A DNA stretch of 64,000 bases from Desulfosarcina widdelii (lineage in GTDB: Bacteria > Desulfobacterota > Desulfobacteria > Desulfobacterales > Desulfosarcinaceae), in contig NZ_AP021875.1 in assembly GCF_009688965.1 (NCBI RefSeq), positions 6,448,001 to 6,512,000 on the forward strand, read 5' to 3'. Below are positions 17,222 through 24,546 of the stretch, in pieces. The notes below the pieces were generated by a model. It saw only the letters and a list, made by a program, of their open reading frames with translations. It did not search any database and had not been told where the DNA came from. Every line of letters begins with the position of its first letter. Position 1 is the first letter of the stretch. The position numbers were made by a program, and so were the translations under genes.

Positions 17222-17689
17222 ATGGAAAATAAAACAGATATGATTGATTCGATTTCGCGCCAATTGCTGCGTATTATCAACAAGCAGGGTCGCATTGAAA
17301 AGATACCGGTCCGCTTAACGGCAGGTTTCGAACTTACCCCTACCGAAGGCCATACGATCCAGGCAATTGGAGATTACGGACCGCTCAACGTAACGGATCT
17401 GGGCGCTCATTTCGGCGTTACTAAAAGTGCGGCGTCTCAAATAGTAGGCAAGCTTTCAAAAAAGGGATTTATCAAGAAAGCTTTTTCCGAGCACAACAGC
17501 AAAGAATTGAGACTGCAACTCACCCCTACAGGAAAGAAAGCCTTTGAGGCCATCAAAAAATACCGGGGCCAACATTTCAACGACATTATCAAACGGTTGG
17601 GGTCCTTTTCTCTTCCTCAGATAGCAACGGCCTCTGTTTTGCTGGATGTAATAGAAGATGTGATGAATGAACGGTTAAAACAACGTTAA
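17222..17689 (+). CDS. MarR-family transcriptional regulator
   Basis: 155 residues. Winged helix-turn-helix of the MarR type: LTPTEGHTIQAIGDYGPLNV, then LGAHFGVTKSAASQIVGKLS (recognition helix), the wing FSEHNSKELRLQLTPTGKKA, and a C-terminal dimerisation helix. Start: ATG 17222 (TTG 17216 also in frame). No Shine-Dalgarno exists and the predicted +1 falls on this ATG, so translation is probably leaderless. The operator motif overlaps its own promoter and recurs before the activase and sufC, so it probably represses all three units. No Cys is present for thiol sensing; the ligand is unknown. Confidence 0.85.
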   Translation: MENKTDMIDSISRQLLRIINKQGRIEKIPVRLTAGFELTPTEGHTIQAIGDYGPLNVTDLGAHFGVTKSAASQIVGKLSKKGFIKKAFSEHNSKELRLQLTPTGKKAFEAIKKYRGQHFNDIIKRLGSFSLPQIATASVLLDVIEDVMNERLKQR

Positions 17690-17694
17690 TTTTT

Positions 17695-17723
17695 TTGACC
17701 ATAAAGTTAAGTAACTTTACCAT
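17695..17723 (+). promoter_or_regulatory. predicted promoter and MarR-type operator of the suf-coo operon
   Basis: TTGACC (17695-17700), 6 bases, TTAAGTAACTTTACC (17707-17721), and TACCAT (17718-17723) as -10. The extended site AAAGTTA-AG-TAACTTT (17703-17718) is a perfect 7-2-7 palindrome, the best of the three copies. It lies between marR and sufC, about 90 bases before the sufC start. Confidence 0.68.
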
Positions 17724-17810
17724 ATATGGTTGTAAGCGATAGGGCTGTCGAGGATATCGGCAACAGATCGTTCGGCAAACAGAAAGCCTATCGCAGTGGA
17801 AGGAACCGCC

Positions 17811-18614
17811 GTGCTGTCGGTAATCGATTTACAGGTCTCTGTTCGGGGCAAAAGAATACTCCACGATGTAAACCTCCACATACCGAGAGGAGAAGTGCAC
17901 GCCCTCTTTGGTCCCAATGGCTCTGGCAAAAGTGTGATGATGATGACCATCATGGGATATCCTGAGTATGAAATTCGCAAAGGCCGGATTGTTTTTGACG
18001 GGCGTGATGTCACCCGGATGTCTCTTGATGAGCGGTCAAGGCTGGGGATTGGTATATCGGAACAACGCCCTCCGACGATCAAGGGGGTTAAGCTAAGCAA
18101 CATGGTCAAATTGATTGCATCTGTAAAACAACTATCCGATGCCCACACTAGTTCAATTGCATCTGCTGTCGATATCAACCGGTTCCTTAATCGGGATATC
18201 AATGACGGCCTCTCCGGAGGCGAGAGCAAACAGACTGAATTGTTTCTGTTGCTACTTGCAAATCCGCAACTGCTCATACTGGATGAACCGGATTCCGGAG
18301 TGGACCCAGAGCAGCTTCTAAAAATTGGGCGATTGATCCATACCTCCCTTCGCAATAACCCGCCGGGAGGAGACAAACGAGGGGGATATCCGGATGCCCG
18401 TATAAAAGCCGGTCTGATCTCCACCCATTCGGCCGAAATTCTTGAATACGTTCAAACAGACAAGGCCCACCTGATGATGGACGGAAAGATAAAATGCAGT
18501 GGCAGCCCAAATTTGATGATGGACCACATAAGAAAGCAGGGATACGCTTATTGCGTCAGTTGTCTGGAACAAGAACAATGCAGAGACAAAAACAATTGGA
18601 TCACGGAAAATTGA
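17811..18614 (+). CDS. sufC: SufC-like ABC ATPase of an Fe-S scaffold complex
   Basis: 267 residues from GTG 17811, preceded by GGAAGGA at 6 bases; the in-frame GTG at 17796 has no ribosome site. ABC motifs: Walker A GPNGSGKS, SufC-type LGIGISEQRPPTIKGV, signature LSGGESKQTE, Walker B LLILDEPDSGVDPE and a switch His in STHSAEILEYV. A KRGGYPDARIKAG insertion sits before the switch. SufC powers the SufBD scaffold for Fe-S cluster assembly; minimal SufBC systems, as here, are common in anaerobes. It overlaps the SufB gene that follows, and no sufS, sufU or sufE lies nearby. Confidence 0.88.
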   Translation: MLSVIDLQVSVRGKRILHDVNLHIPRGEVHALFGPNGSGKSVMMMTIMGYPEYEIRKGRIVFDGRDVTRMSLDERSRLGIGISEQRPPTIKGVKLSNMVKLIASVKQLSDAHTSSIASAVDINRFLNRDINDGLSGGESKQTELFLLLLANPQLLILDEPDSGVDPEQLLKIGRLIHTSLRNNPPGGDKRGGYPDARIKAGLISTHSAEILEYVQTDKAHLMMDGKIKCSGSPNLMMDHIRKQGYAYCVSCLEQEQCRDKNNWITEN

Positions 18615-19822
18615 TAGGCGGAAAGATCGTTTCCGAAGCGTATGATGCCCTTGATACGCAACATCTGGGTGACTTTCGGTTTTCACTTCGGCGTGGGGGC
18701 GATAAGGTTGGTTTAGGATCCCCGGATCATTTGGAAGATCATGAAAAAGCATCCTTATTGTCAGTAGGAATCAATTTAGACAATCAGCCAAGGGCAGGAC
18801 GATTCCTTTTACATGACAGAAGCTCAATGGTTTTGCCATCTTTCATTGAAGGAATTGAAATTTTCCCTATTCAAACCGCTTTGGCACAATTTCCCGAAGT
18901 CCGGCGTGACTATTATTTCAAGGCAGTTGGCCAAAAACAAGATCGATACACCAAGGCTGTCGCGGATACCCAAACAGGCGGTTACTTTATCCGCGTTAGG
19001 AAGGGGGCCGGCACCGATATCCCGGTGGAGGCGGGTCTTTTCATGCCTGATGAAATGGGCGCCATGCGTGTTCACAACATTGTGGTGCTGGAAGAAGGCG
19101 CTCGGCTGCACTTGGTGACGGGGTGCACGGCTGGCAGGCATCTCAGGTCGGGCTTACATGTCGCCGTCAGCGAGCATTTTGTCGCGAAAGACGCTTCTTT
19201 TACCAACACGATGATCCATCGTTGGGGGCCTGAATTCATTGTCAGACCCCGAGGTGCAACTGTCGTGGCGAGCAACGGCACCTATGCGGAAAACTATTAT
19301 TCGGTTCAACCGCCCAAGAGCATCGAGACGAACCCGGTCACCTATCTTAAGGGAAGAAACGCATCGGCCAGGTATACGGCAGGACTCATCTGTCTGCCCG
19401 GGACACACTGCGAGATCGGCAGTACCATCTATCTGGAAGGAGAGAGTTCAAGCGCCGAAATCGCCGCGCGGGCAGTAAACCATGGCGGCACCGTGATCCA
19501 GAAGGGGTTGCTTGTTGGCGCCGCCGAAGGGGTCAGAGCCCATGTAGATTGCTCCGGTTTAATGCTCAGCGATACGGGTGTCATAGAAGCGGTGCCCGGT
19601 CTTCGGGCCATGCATCCGGAAGCAAAGATGTCACACGAAGCAGCCATTGGTAAAATAGATACCGGTGCGGTCAATTACCTACGGGCCAAAGGGCTGACCG
19701 AGATGCAGGCTGTTTCCTTAATTGTCAGGGGGTTTCTGAATATCGATAGTGAAATTATAGGGCTGAACACCGAATTGGAACGGGCCATACGGGAAATGGC
19801 ATCGATAACCAGTCACGACTGA
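18578..19822 (+). CDS. sufB: SufB/SufD-family Fe-S scaffold protein
   Basis: About 414 residues from ATG 18578 (overlapping sufC; TTG 18611, overlapping the sufC stop, is an alternative; neither has a strong ribosome site). The right-handed beta-helix core is clear from about 150: GLHVAVSEHFVAKDASFTNT, HRWGPEFIVRPRGATVVA, GTHCEIGSTIYLEGESSSAE, then VIQKGLLVGAAEGVRAHVDC and PEAKMSHEAAIGKI, the conserved SufB/D end. The Cys in CSGLML fits the cluster-binding position known in SufB. It probably works with the SufC next to it in a complex dedicated to this operon rather than general Fe-S supply. Confidence 0.85.
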   Translation: MQRQKQLDHGKLIGGKIVSEAYDALDTQHLGDFRFSLRRGGDKVGLGSPDHLEDHEKASLLSVGINLDNQPRAGRFLLHDRSSMVLPSFIEGIEIFPIQTALAQFPEVRRDYYFKAVGQKQDRYTKAVADTQTGGYFIRVRKGAGTDIPVEAGLFMPDEMGAMRVHNIVVLEEGARLHLVTGCTAGRHLRSGLHVAVSEHFVAKDASFTNTMIHRWGPEFIVRPRGATVVASNGTYAENYYSVQPPKSIETNPVTYLKGRNASARYTAGLICLPGTHCEIGSTIYLEGESSSAEIAARAVNHGGTVIQKGLLVGAAEGVRAHVDCSGLMLSDTGVIEAVPGLRAMHPEAKMSHEAAIGKIDTGAVNYLRAKGLTEMQAVSLIVRGFLNIDSEIIGLNTELERAIREMASITSHD

Positions 19823-19912
19823 TTTACCGCCGATTTCACATGCCCAGTTCCCGGAAAGAGAAAGCCGTCTATTCTCGAAAACGATATTACAATTAACCAA
19901 TAGTGAGGCTGC

Positions 19913-20107
19913 ATGTGTATTGCAAATGCATATTTGATCCGGCATGGCACGCCAGAAATGATCATGGAAAACGTAGAAACAGTTCAGGCTATTGAAACGA
20001 ATGTCTGGAACCTGTCCAGTCTTTTCGGTGAAGAGAAGCGCATTGTGGGCCGCTTGAAATGCTTGCAGTTGCTGGAGAATCAGCTTTTTTTTGAAGAATT
20101 GCCATAA
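19913..20107 (+). CDS. cooT: CooT-family nickel-binding protein
   Basis: 64 residues, the normal CooT size. It begins MCIANAYLI with Cys2, the residue that binds nickel in Rhodospirillum CooT. It keeps the family pattern of an SH3/Sm-like beta barrel: MIMENVETVQ, then LSSLFGEEKRIVGRLKCLQL, ending LENQLFFEELP. CooT homodimers bind one Ni(II) and help maturation of Ni-CO dehydrogenase. No CO dehydrogenase gene lies in the window. Position directly before the CooC-like ATPase supports a nickel role for the operon. Confidence 0.85.
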   Translation: MCIANAYLIRHGTPEMIMENVETVQAIETNVWNLSSLFGEEKRIVGRLKCLQLLENQLFFEELP

Positions 20108-20147
20108 CAAGCCATGAAGGCGAACATCCTGGAAGATAGATCAAGCG

Positions 20148-20161
20148 ATCACTGCAGTGAT
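20148..20161. promoter_or_regulatory. 14-bp perfect palindrome between cooT and cooC
   Basis: ATCACTGCAGTGAT, 7+7 with no spacer, lies 30 bases before the CooC start. Its size fits a dimeric regulator site, possibly for the DtxR-type protein encoded in the operon. No promoter elements are obvious beside it. Confidence 0.35.
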
Positions 20162-20191
20162 TTATCCGGGCTGTGACAAGGAGCTATGGAA

Positions 20192-21004
20192 ATGAAAATC
20201 GCAGTGTGTGGCAAAGGTGGATGCGGCAAAAGTACTGTCGTCGCAGTCCTTGCTTATGAATTTCAGCGTCGGGACCAGCAGGTATTGGTGGTTGATTCGG
20301 ATGAATCCAACTCAGGGTTGCACTGGATGTTGGGAATTGAAAACCCGCCGAAACCGCTGATTGATTTTGTGGGTGGGAAGCAAGAAATACAAAATAAAAT
20401 GTTCACAGGATTCACTGCCGGATCAGGAGACGCAAGCCTATCTCTGTGGCGGCAAAATGAAATCGCCATGGACGATATTCCAGAGGCACACATTGAAGGG
20501 ACGAATCGTTCCCGGCTGGTGGTAACCGGGAAGATTGGCCGGATTTTCGAAGGGTGTGCCTGTCCGATGGGTGTGGTGACGCGTGAGTTTCTTAAGAAAT
20601 TGCGAATCGACGACAACGAAATGGCCATTGTGGATATGGAAGCCGGGATAGAACATTTCGGCCGGGGCATCGAATCCAGTTTGGATGCGGTGATCGTTGT
20701 TGTCGAGCCTTCTCTTGAATCATTATCGATAGCGGAAAAAACCAAGAAACTGACCGAATCCGGAGGCGCACGCTTTGCCGGGGCCGTTATCAACAAGATT
20801 CGGTCAGAAGCAAACCGGAAACGACTGATTCAGGAATTGACGCGCAGAAACATTATCGAGTTGGGTTGTCTGCAATATCATGAAGCACTTGTTGCCGATG
20901 GATTGTATGGATCACCCGTAAATTCGGAAGTAACCAAAATTGAGGCTGGCACCATTGTTGATCGTCTTCTGGATGTTATTCGAATCAACGCCCGGTCAGT
21001 TTAA
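20192..21004 (+). CDS. cooC: CooC-type ATPase, nickel insertion
   Basis: 270 residues from ATG 20192 (AAGGAG 8 bases upstream; the ATG at 20186 is too close). Deviant Walker A KGGCGKST, switch I region VVDSDESNSGLH, then GCACPMG with Cys122-x-Cys124, the dimer-bridging metal site of CooC, and IVDMEAGIEHFGRGIESS as switch II. CooC is a SIMIBI-class NTPase that loads Ni into the C-cluster of CO dehydrogenase. Here cooS is not adjacent, so the client may be elsewhere or different. It follows CooT and precedes FmdE-like. Confidence 0.9.
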   Translation: MKIAVCGKGGCGKSTVVAVLAYEFQRRDQQVLVVDSDESNSGLHWMLGIENPPKPLIDFVGGKQEIQNKMFTGFTAGSGDASLSLWRQNEIAMDDIPEAHIEGTNRSRLVVTGKIGRIFEGCACPMGVVTREFLKKLRIDDNEMAIVDMEAGIEHFGRGIESSLDAVIVVVEPSLESLSIAEKTKKLTESGGARFAGAVINKIRSEANRKRLIQELTRRNIIELGCLQYHEALVADGLYGSPVNSEVTKIEAGTIVDRLLDVIRINARSV

Positions 21005-21084
21005 AAGCAATTGGAGCTCCCACACAGAGCATGGGAGCGAGGCGCGAAATCACTGGTGCTTTTTATAGAGAAACGGATAAAAAA

Positions 21085-21855
21085 ATGGACACAGCAGAAA
21101 TAGATAAATTGAAGCAAAATCCCAGGAAAAACTTCATACAAGCAGTTCGCGAAAAAGATACTTTACGATGCCTGGTAAAGGCTGCAGAACTCCACGGCCA
21201 TTTCTGCCCGGGAATTGCACTCGGCGTCATGGCATCCGTCTACGGCCTGTGGGAACTAGGCGTACAATCGATATATTTTGACGGCATCATGGAGGATCTC
21301 GTGGCGATTGTGGAGGTAAACGCCTGTTTTGCCGATGGCGTGCAGGCCGTGTCCGGATGTACCCTCGGAAATAATGCGCTCGTTTACCGGGATCTTGGAC
21401 GCCTTGCCGTAACTTTCGCCAGAAGAGGAAAGGAAACAGGCGTACGCGTTCGAGTCGGGCACGATTTCGTTTCCTTGGTAGCACAAGCCGCCCCCTCGTT
21501 TTACTCGTTACTGGAAAAAGTGATTAAAAACAGGGAAGGCAGCAATGAGGATATGGACGCGTTCAGGGAGCAGGCCAAGACGGCTGCATTTTCGCTCGTG
21601 CAGGAATCCTTTGAAAAACTGTTGGTTGCGGAACCGGTTAAACCAATGCTTCCGGCAATGGCACCGGTAAAACCGAGCAGTGTCTGCCCTGCGTGTGGCG
21701 AGGAAATCATGGGAACTAAAATTGTGCGGGAAGGGCAGGATCAGGGACTCTGTTTCACCTGCGGCCATCATCCGTATTTTGAAGTGGAGGGTCGGGGAAT
21801 CGTGAAAATCGATAACAATTGTACCCCAACTCGAGAAAGAGCGGTCGTTGAATGA
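21085..21855 (+). CDS. FmdE-family protein with C-terminal zinc ribbon
   Basis: 256 residues from ATG 21085; an earlier ATG at 21031 lies inside the hairpin GCTCCCA...TGGGAGC (21016-21038), so it is less likely. The FmdE domain shows LHGHFCPGIALGVMAS (the conserved H-x-H-x-C), NACFADGVQAVSGCTLGN and ALVYRDLGRLAV. A linker of about 70 residues leads to a zinc ribbon with CPACGEEI and CFTCGHHP. FmdE-like proteins occur next to tungsten/molybdenum formylmethanofuran dehydrogenase but are also widespread in non-methanogens with unknown metal-related roles. Its stop overlaps the methyltransferase start. Confidence 0.85.
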   Translation: MDTAEIDKLKQNPRKNFIQAVREKDTLRCLVKAAELHGHFCPGIALGVMASVYGLWELGVQSIYFDGIMEDLVAIVEVNACFADGVQAVSGCTLGNNALVYRDLGRLAVTFARRGKETGVRVRVGHDFVSLVAQAAPSFYSLLEKVIKNREGSNEDMDAFREQAKTAAFSLVQESFEKLLVAEPVKPMLPAMAPVKPSSVCPACGEEIMGTKIVREGQDQGLCFTCGHHPYFEVEGRGIVKIDNNCTPTRERAVVE

Positions 21856-22484
21856 ATCCCGAACATAGAAACGATTGTCCGCAGGCGCATCATGGTAGAA
21901 AAGGGCGCAACGGCCGCGGTCCCAGCAGCGCATGGTTGCATGAACCCCAAGTGGTGCTAGGCCGTCTACCGCTAAGCGCCGGAGATGTGTTTGTCGATTT
22001 GGGTTGCGGTGCCGGTGATTACACAATCGAGGCGGCAAAAATCGTCGGCCCCGGTGGCAAAGTCTATGCGTTCGACAAATGGCAATATCTGATCGATGGC
22101 CTGGCGAAGATCGCAACCTCTCTGGGGCTCAGCAATATTGTGGCCTTGACCGCGGATATTACCTCCCCGTTGCCGATGCAGAATAGTAGTGTGGATGTCG
22201 TGTTTGTCTCCACGGTGCTTCATATTTTCGAACTAAAAAAAACGGGGCCGTCAATTTTTTCAGAGGTATCCAGAATACTCAAACCGGAAGGCTGTCTGGC
22301 TATTGTCGAGTGTAAAAAGGAGGAACAATCCTTTGGTCCGCCCAAGCACATGAGAAATACCCCTGATGAAGTCGAAGCGGTGGCGGTCTCCTGCGGTTTT
22401 AGAAAAATCGACTACACTGACCTGGGATACAATTACATGCTTCAGTTCGCCCCTTCGGAAAAAGAGTCGATGTCGGGGAGATAA
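21852..22484 (+). CDS. class I SAM-dependent methyltransferase
   Basis: 210 residues, starting within the ATGA overlap with the FmdE-like gene. Rossmann motifs are present: motif I VFVDLGCGAGDYTIEAAKIV, acidic loop VYAFDKWQYLIDGL, motif II ALTADITSPLPM, post-motif VDVVFVSTVLHIFE, and LKPEGCLAIVECKKEE. An N-terminal extension is rich in His and Arg (AHHGRKGRNGRG) and could bind metal or nucleic acid. The substrate is unknown. Tight coupling to FmdE-like and the DtxR gene argues for a role in the same system. Confidence 0.85.
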   Translation: MNPEHRNDCPQAHHGRKGRNGRGPSSAWLHEPQVVLGRLPLSAGDVFVDLGCGAGDYTIEAAKIVGPGGKVYAFDKWQYLIDGLAKIATSLGLSNIVALTADITSPLPMQNSSVDVVFVSTVLHIFELKKTGPSIFSEVSRILKPEGCLAIVECKKEEQSFGPPKHMRNTPDEVEAVAVSCGFRKIDYTDLGYNYMLQFAPSEKESMSGR

Positions 22485-22489
22485 TTATC

Positions 22490-23008
22490 ATGAAAGAAGG
22501 ACCCGTTGAATATAAACATGCAAGCATAATGGACATCACCGCGACCATGGAGGACTATCTGAAAGTTATTTTTGATTTGAATAAAACCAAAAAAATCGTC
22601 CGCGTGAAGGACATCGCAAAAGTACTGGGCGTAAAGATGTCATCTGTGACCAGTATGCTCAAGAAACTAGCGAAGTACGAACTCGTGAGATACAGGAAAT
22701 ACGAATATGTGGAGTTGGAAGAAACGGGAATGTATTTTGCCCAAGAGGTGTGTAAGCGGCATATGATATTGGTACGATTCCTTTCGGACATCTTGACGGT
22801 TGATAAGAAAACAGCTGCAAAAGAGGCGTGTAAGATGGAACATTTACTTAGCCCAGAGACCCTTGGCAACCTGAATGATTTTACGAATTTTGTGGAATCC
22901 TGCCCTAACGATCGCGTAAGTTGGCCGGTTCGATTCAAAAAGTATCGTGAAAACGGATGCAGACTTGGTTTGTGCAAACAGCCAGGTACGAACGCAACAA
23001 ACACATAG
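22490..23008 (+). CDS. DtxR/MntR-family metal-dependent regulator
   Basis: 172 residues; start 5 bases after the methyltransferase stop, with GGGGAGA upstream. N-terminal winged HTH: TATMEDYLKVIFDLNKTKKI, VRVKDIAKVLGVKMSSVTSM and RKYEYVELEETG. The dimer/metal domain includes CKRHMILVRFLSDILTV and ACKMEHLLSPETL, matching the Cys, His and Glu positions of MntR/IdeR metal sites. The tail ends with several Cys. It probably senses a metal (Mn, Fe or Ni) and may control this operon; the palindrome at 20148 is one possible site. Confidence 0.85.
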   Translation: MKEGPVEYKHASIMDITATMEDYLKVIFDLNKTKKIVRVKDIAKVLGVKMSSVTSMLKKLAKYELVRYRKYEYVELEETGMYFAQEVCKRHMILVRFLSDILTVDKKTAAKEACKMEHLLSPETLGNLNDFTNFVESCPNDRVSWPVRFKKYRENGCRLGLCKQPGTNATNT

Positions 23009-23073
23009 GCAGTGTTTTAATTTTCTATTCTGACAAGGGAATCCGAGAAATAAAATTAGTCAGGAGGTGTTGT

Positions 23074-23454
23074 ATGAAATGCAATCGTTGCGGTGTTGAA
23101 ATAGCACCCGGTGAAGAAAGAGAGCATTTAGATCAGATAATTTGTGAAGATTGTTATATGGATGCCCTATCACCGATGCGCACTTGCGATCCATGGGCGG
23201 TGCATAGTGCCAAATCATTCGAGAAGCATTCTGGCGGCAAGGAGGTATTGACACCGGTACAATCAAAGATTCTTAGTCTTCTAAAAGAGACTGGAGGGTT
23301 AGAGTCTTGTGCGTTACTGGAGGCGCTTGACGTCAAAATGACAAGTAAAGAACTTGAACGGGAAATTGCTGCTTTGCGACACATGGAAAAAATCGGGGGC
23401 GAGAGAAAGAAAGACCGTATCATCTGGCGGTTATATGAAGCGGTATCGAGTTAA
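23074..23454 (+). CDS. zinc-ribbon plus winged-helix protein, copy 1
   Basis: 126 residues from ATG 23074 (AGGAGGT upstream). It opens with a four-Cys zinc ribbon (MKCNRCGVEIA and IICEDCYMDAL), then TCDPWAVHSAKSFEKHSGG, and ends in a winged-helix-like domain (LTPVQSKILSLLKETGG, ELEREIAALRHMEKIGGE, IIWRLYEA). The same architecture occurs on the opposite strand at 23757-24122, with TCDPWAVHSAKNFEK conserved, so these are paralogs in convergent orientation. No function is known to me. The ribbon and HTH suggest a nucleic-acid-binding metal or redox sensor. Confidence 0.78.
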   Translation: MKCNRCGVEIAPGEEREHLDQIICEDCYMDALSPMRTCDPWAVHSAKSFEKHSGGKEVLTPVQSKILSLLKETGGLESCALLEALDVKMTSKELEREIAALRHMEKIGGERKKDRIIWRLYEAVSS

Positions 23455-23744
23455 TCTGATGTCGTTGGATACCTGAGCCACTCGTTGGCCGCAGGCGGCT
23501 CTTGTTTGGGACATAAAAGCAGATATTTACACAAGATGACGCTAACCGCATGAATGGGCCGCCTTCCCTCTGCGTCTAGTACGCCTTTGCTCGAGACGCG
23601 ATGTGGAATACCGTAAAATGGGATAATCGCCGTATCTCCATCTATCTGAATACCGAGGCGTTTGCCTGCGAGACTCAGATCGATCGCAGATACTTCAGTG
23701 AGGTAATTCTTATAAATTTCGTCGAAAACCGGTGCTTGTTTCAT
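23451..23744 (-). CDS. DUF3786-like protein, apparently C-terminally truncated
   Basis: 97 residues, with GGGGAGGCG before the ATG. It resembles the first half of DUF3786 proteins: FDEIYKNYLTEVSAIDLSLA, DTAIIPFYGIPHRV, AVSVILCKYLLLCP and NEWLRYP. Intact relatives are about 200 residues, so the gene ends early, right where it meets the convergent zinc-ribbon gene (4-base overlap). It may be a broken gene. DUF3786 proteins are common in anaerobes and often lie near corrinoid or Fe-S genes. Confidence 0.6.
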   Translation of the reverse strand: MKQAPVFDEIYKNYLTEVSAIDLSLAGKRLGIQIDGDTAIIPFYGIPHRVSSKGVLDAEGRRPIHAVSVILCKYLLLCPKQEPPAANEWLRYPTTSD

Positions 23745-23756
23745 AACGCCTCCCCG

Positions 23757-24122
23757 TTACCACAATCTCCAAAGGACCTTTTCTCCCTGTTTTTCGCCTC
23801 GTACCTTTTCCATATGCCGAAGCGTGGCGAATTCGCGCTCCAGATCTTTGATTTGTAGGTCTGAACCCAATTCGACGAGCAACTGTGCAGGCTCCATGGC
23901 TCCCTTTTCTTCCAGAAGCTTCAACATCTGCGATTGAATCGGCGTCAGCGTGCGATTTTTCCCAGCGCTTTTTTCGAAATTCTTGGCACTGTGAACCGCC
24001 CATGGATCACAGGTTTTCAAAGGCGAAAGCGCGATCATGCAGCAATCCTCGCAAAGCGTTTTTCCAAGATGTTCATGCTCGTCTCCGGGCTTGATATCCT
24101 GCTTGCATCGATCACACTCCAT
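23757..24122 (-). CDS. zinc-ribbon plus winged-helix protein, copy 2
   Basis: 121 residues. Four-Cys ribbon (MECDRCKQDIK and TLCEDCCMIAL), conserved TCDPWAVHSAKNFEK, then a winged-helix-like end (LTPIQSQMLKLLEEKGAM, DLEREFATLRHMEKV, KVLWRLW). It is a diverged paralog of the protein at 23074-23454. The start overlaps the end of the AhpD-like gene by 11 bases and the DUF3786-like gene follows after 12 bases, so the three form an operon. Function unknown. Confidence 0.78.
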   Translation of the reverse strand: MECDRCKQDIKPGDEHEHLGKTLCEDCCMIALSPLKTCDPWAVHSAKNFEKSAGKNRTLTPIQSQMLKLLEEKGAMEPAQLLVELGSDLQIKDLEREFATLRHMEKVRGEKQGEKVLWRLW

Positions 24123-24453
24123 TTTGACCTCCAGTGTTGGCGTTGTTCAGTTCGTCCATCAGGTATAAGGCGCAGTAGGCGGCCGTGGGGCCGCCACCGA
24201 TCAGGATCGCCACGCCGGCGGCTTCCAGAATTTCTTCACGGCTGGCACCCAGTTGCAATGCTCCTTTGACCTGCTCCCTCATGCATGGCTCACAACGAAG
24301 CGCGGCAGTTACCGCAACCATCATGAGCTTTTTGGTTTTCGCATCCAGCACACCATTAGCTGTTGCGGCTGCCTGCAGACTGCGGAAAGCGCCCATTACA
24401 TCGGGAAGCTCTTTATCCAGTGTTTCCAAGGCATTTTTCAATTCCGGTTTCAT
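24112..24453 (-). CDS. carboxymuconolactone decarboxylase/AhpD-like protein
   Basis: 113 residues from ATG 24453 (GGAGGGA upstream). All-helical CMD family with the redox motif LRCEPCMREQVKGALQLGAS (C-x-x-C, then a helix with Glu and Ala-Ser-x-E-E) and EAAGVAILIGGGPTAAY. The C-x-x-C makes a thiol-disulfide or peroxidase-reductase role (AhpD-like) more likely than ring-opening lactone chemistry. It heads the three-gene minus-strand unit with the zinc-ribbon and DUF3786-like genes, downstream of a divergently controlled HTH-cupin regulator. Confidence 0.85.
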   Translation of the reverse strand: MKPELKNALETLDKELPDVMGAFRSLQAAATANGVLDAKTKKLMMVAVTAALRCEPCMREQVKGALQLGASREEILEAAGVAILIGGGPTAAYCALYLMDELNNANTGGQNGV

Positions 24454-24546
24454 AGACAATCCCTCCAAAAAAAAAGACCATCAAGCCAATTGGCCGTGAT
24501 GACCTTCGTGGTCAAGGGTTGGAATAACAAAACGGCGTCAACGTTA

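Noticed and set aside
17726..17965. ATG just after the third operator, as a leaderless gene
   Set aside because: It reads in another frame across the start of sufC and gives no recognisable protein. The GTG at 17811 with GGAAGGA is a better first gene.
20186..20191. ATG 20186 as the cooC start
   Set aside because: It is only 2 bases from the AAGGAG. The ATG at 20192 has normal 8-base spacing and gives the usual MKIAVCGKGG start.
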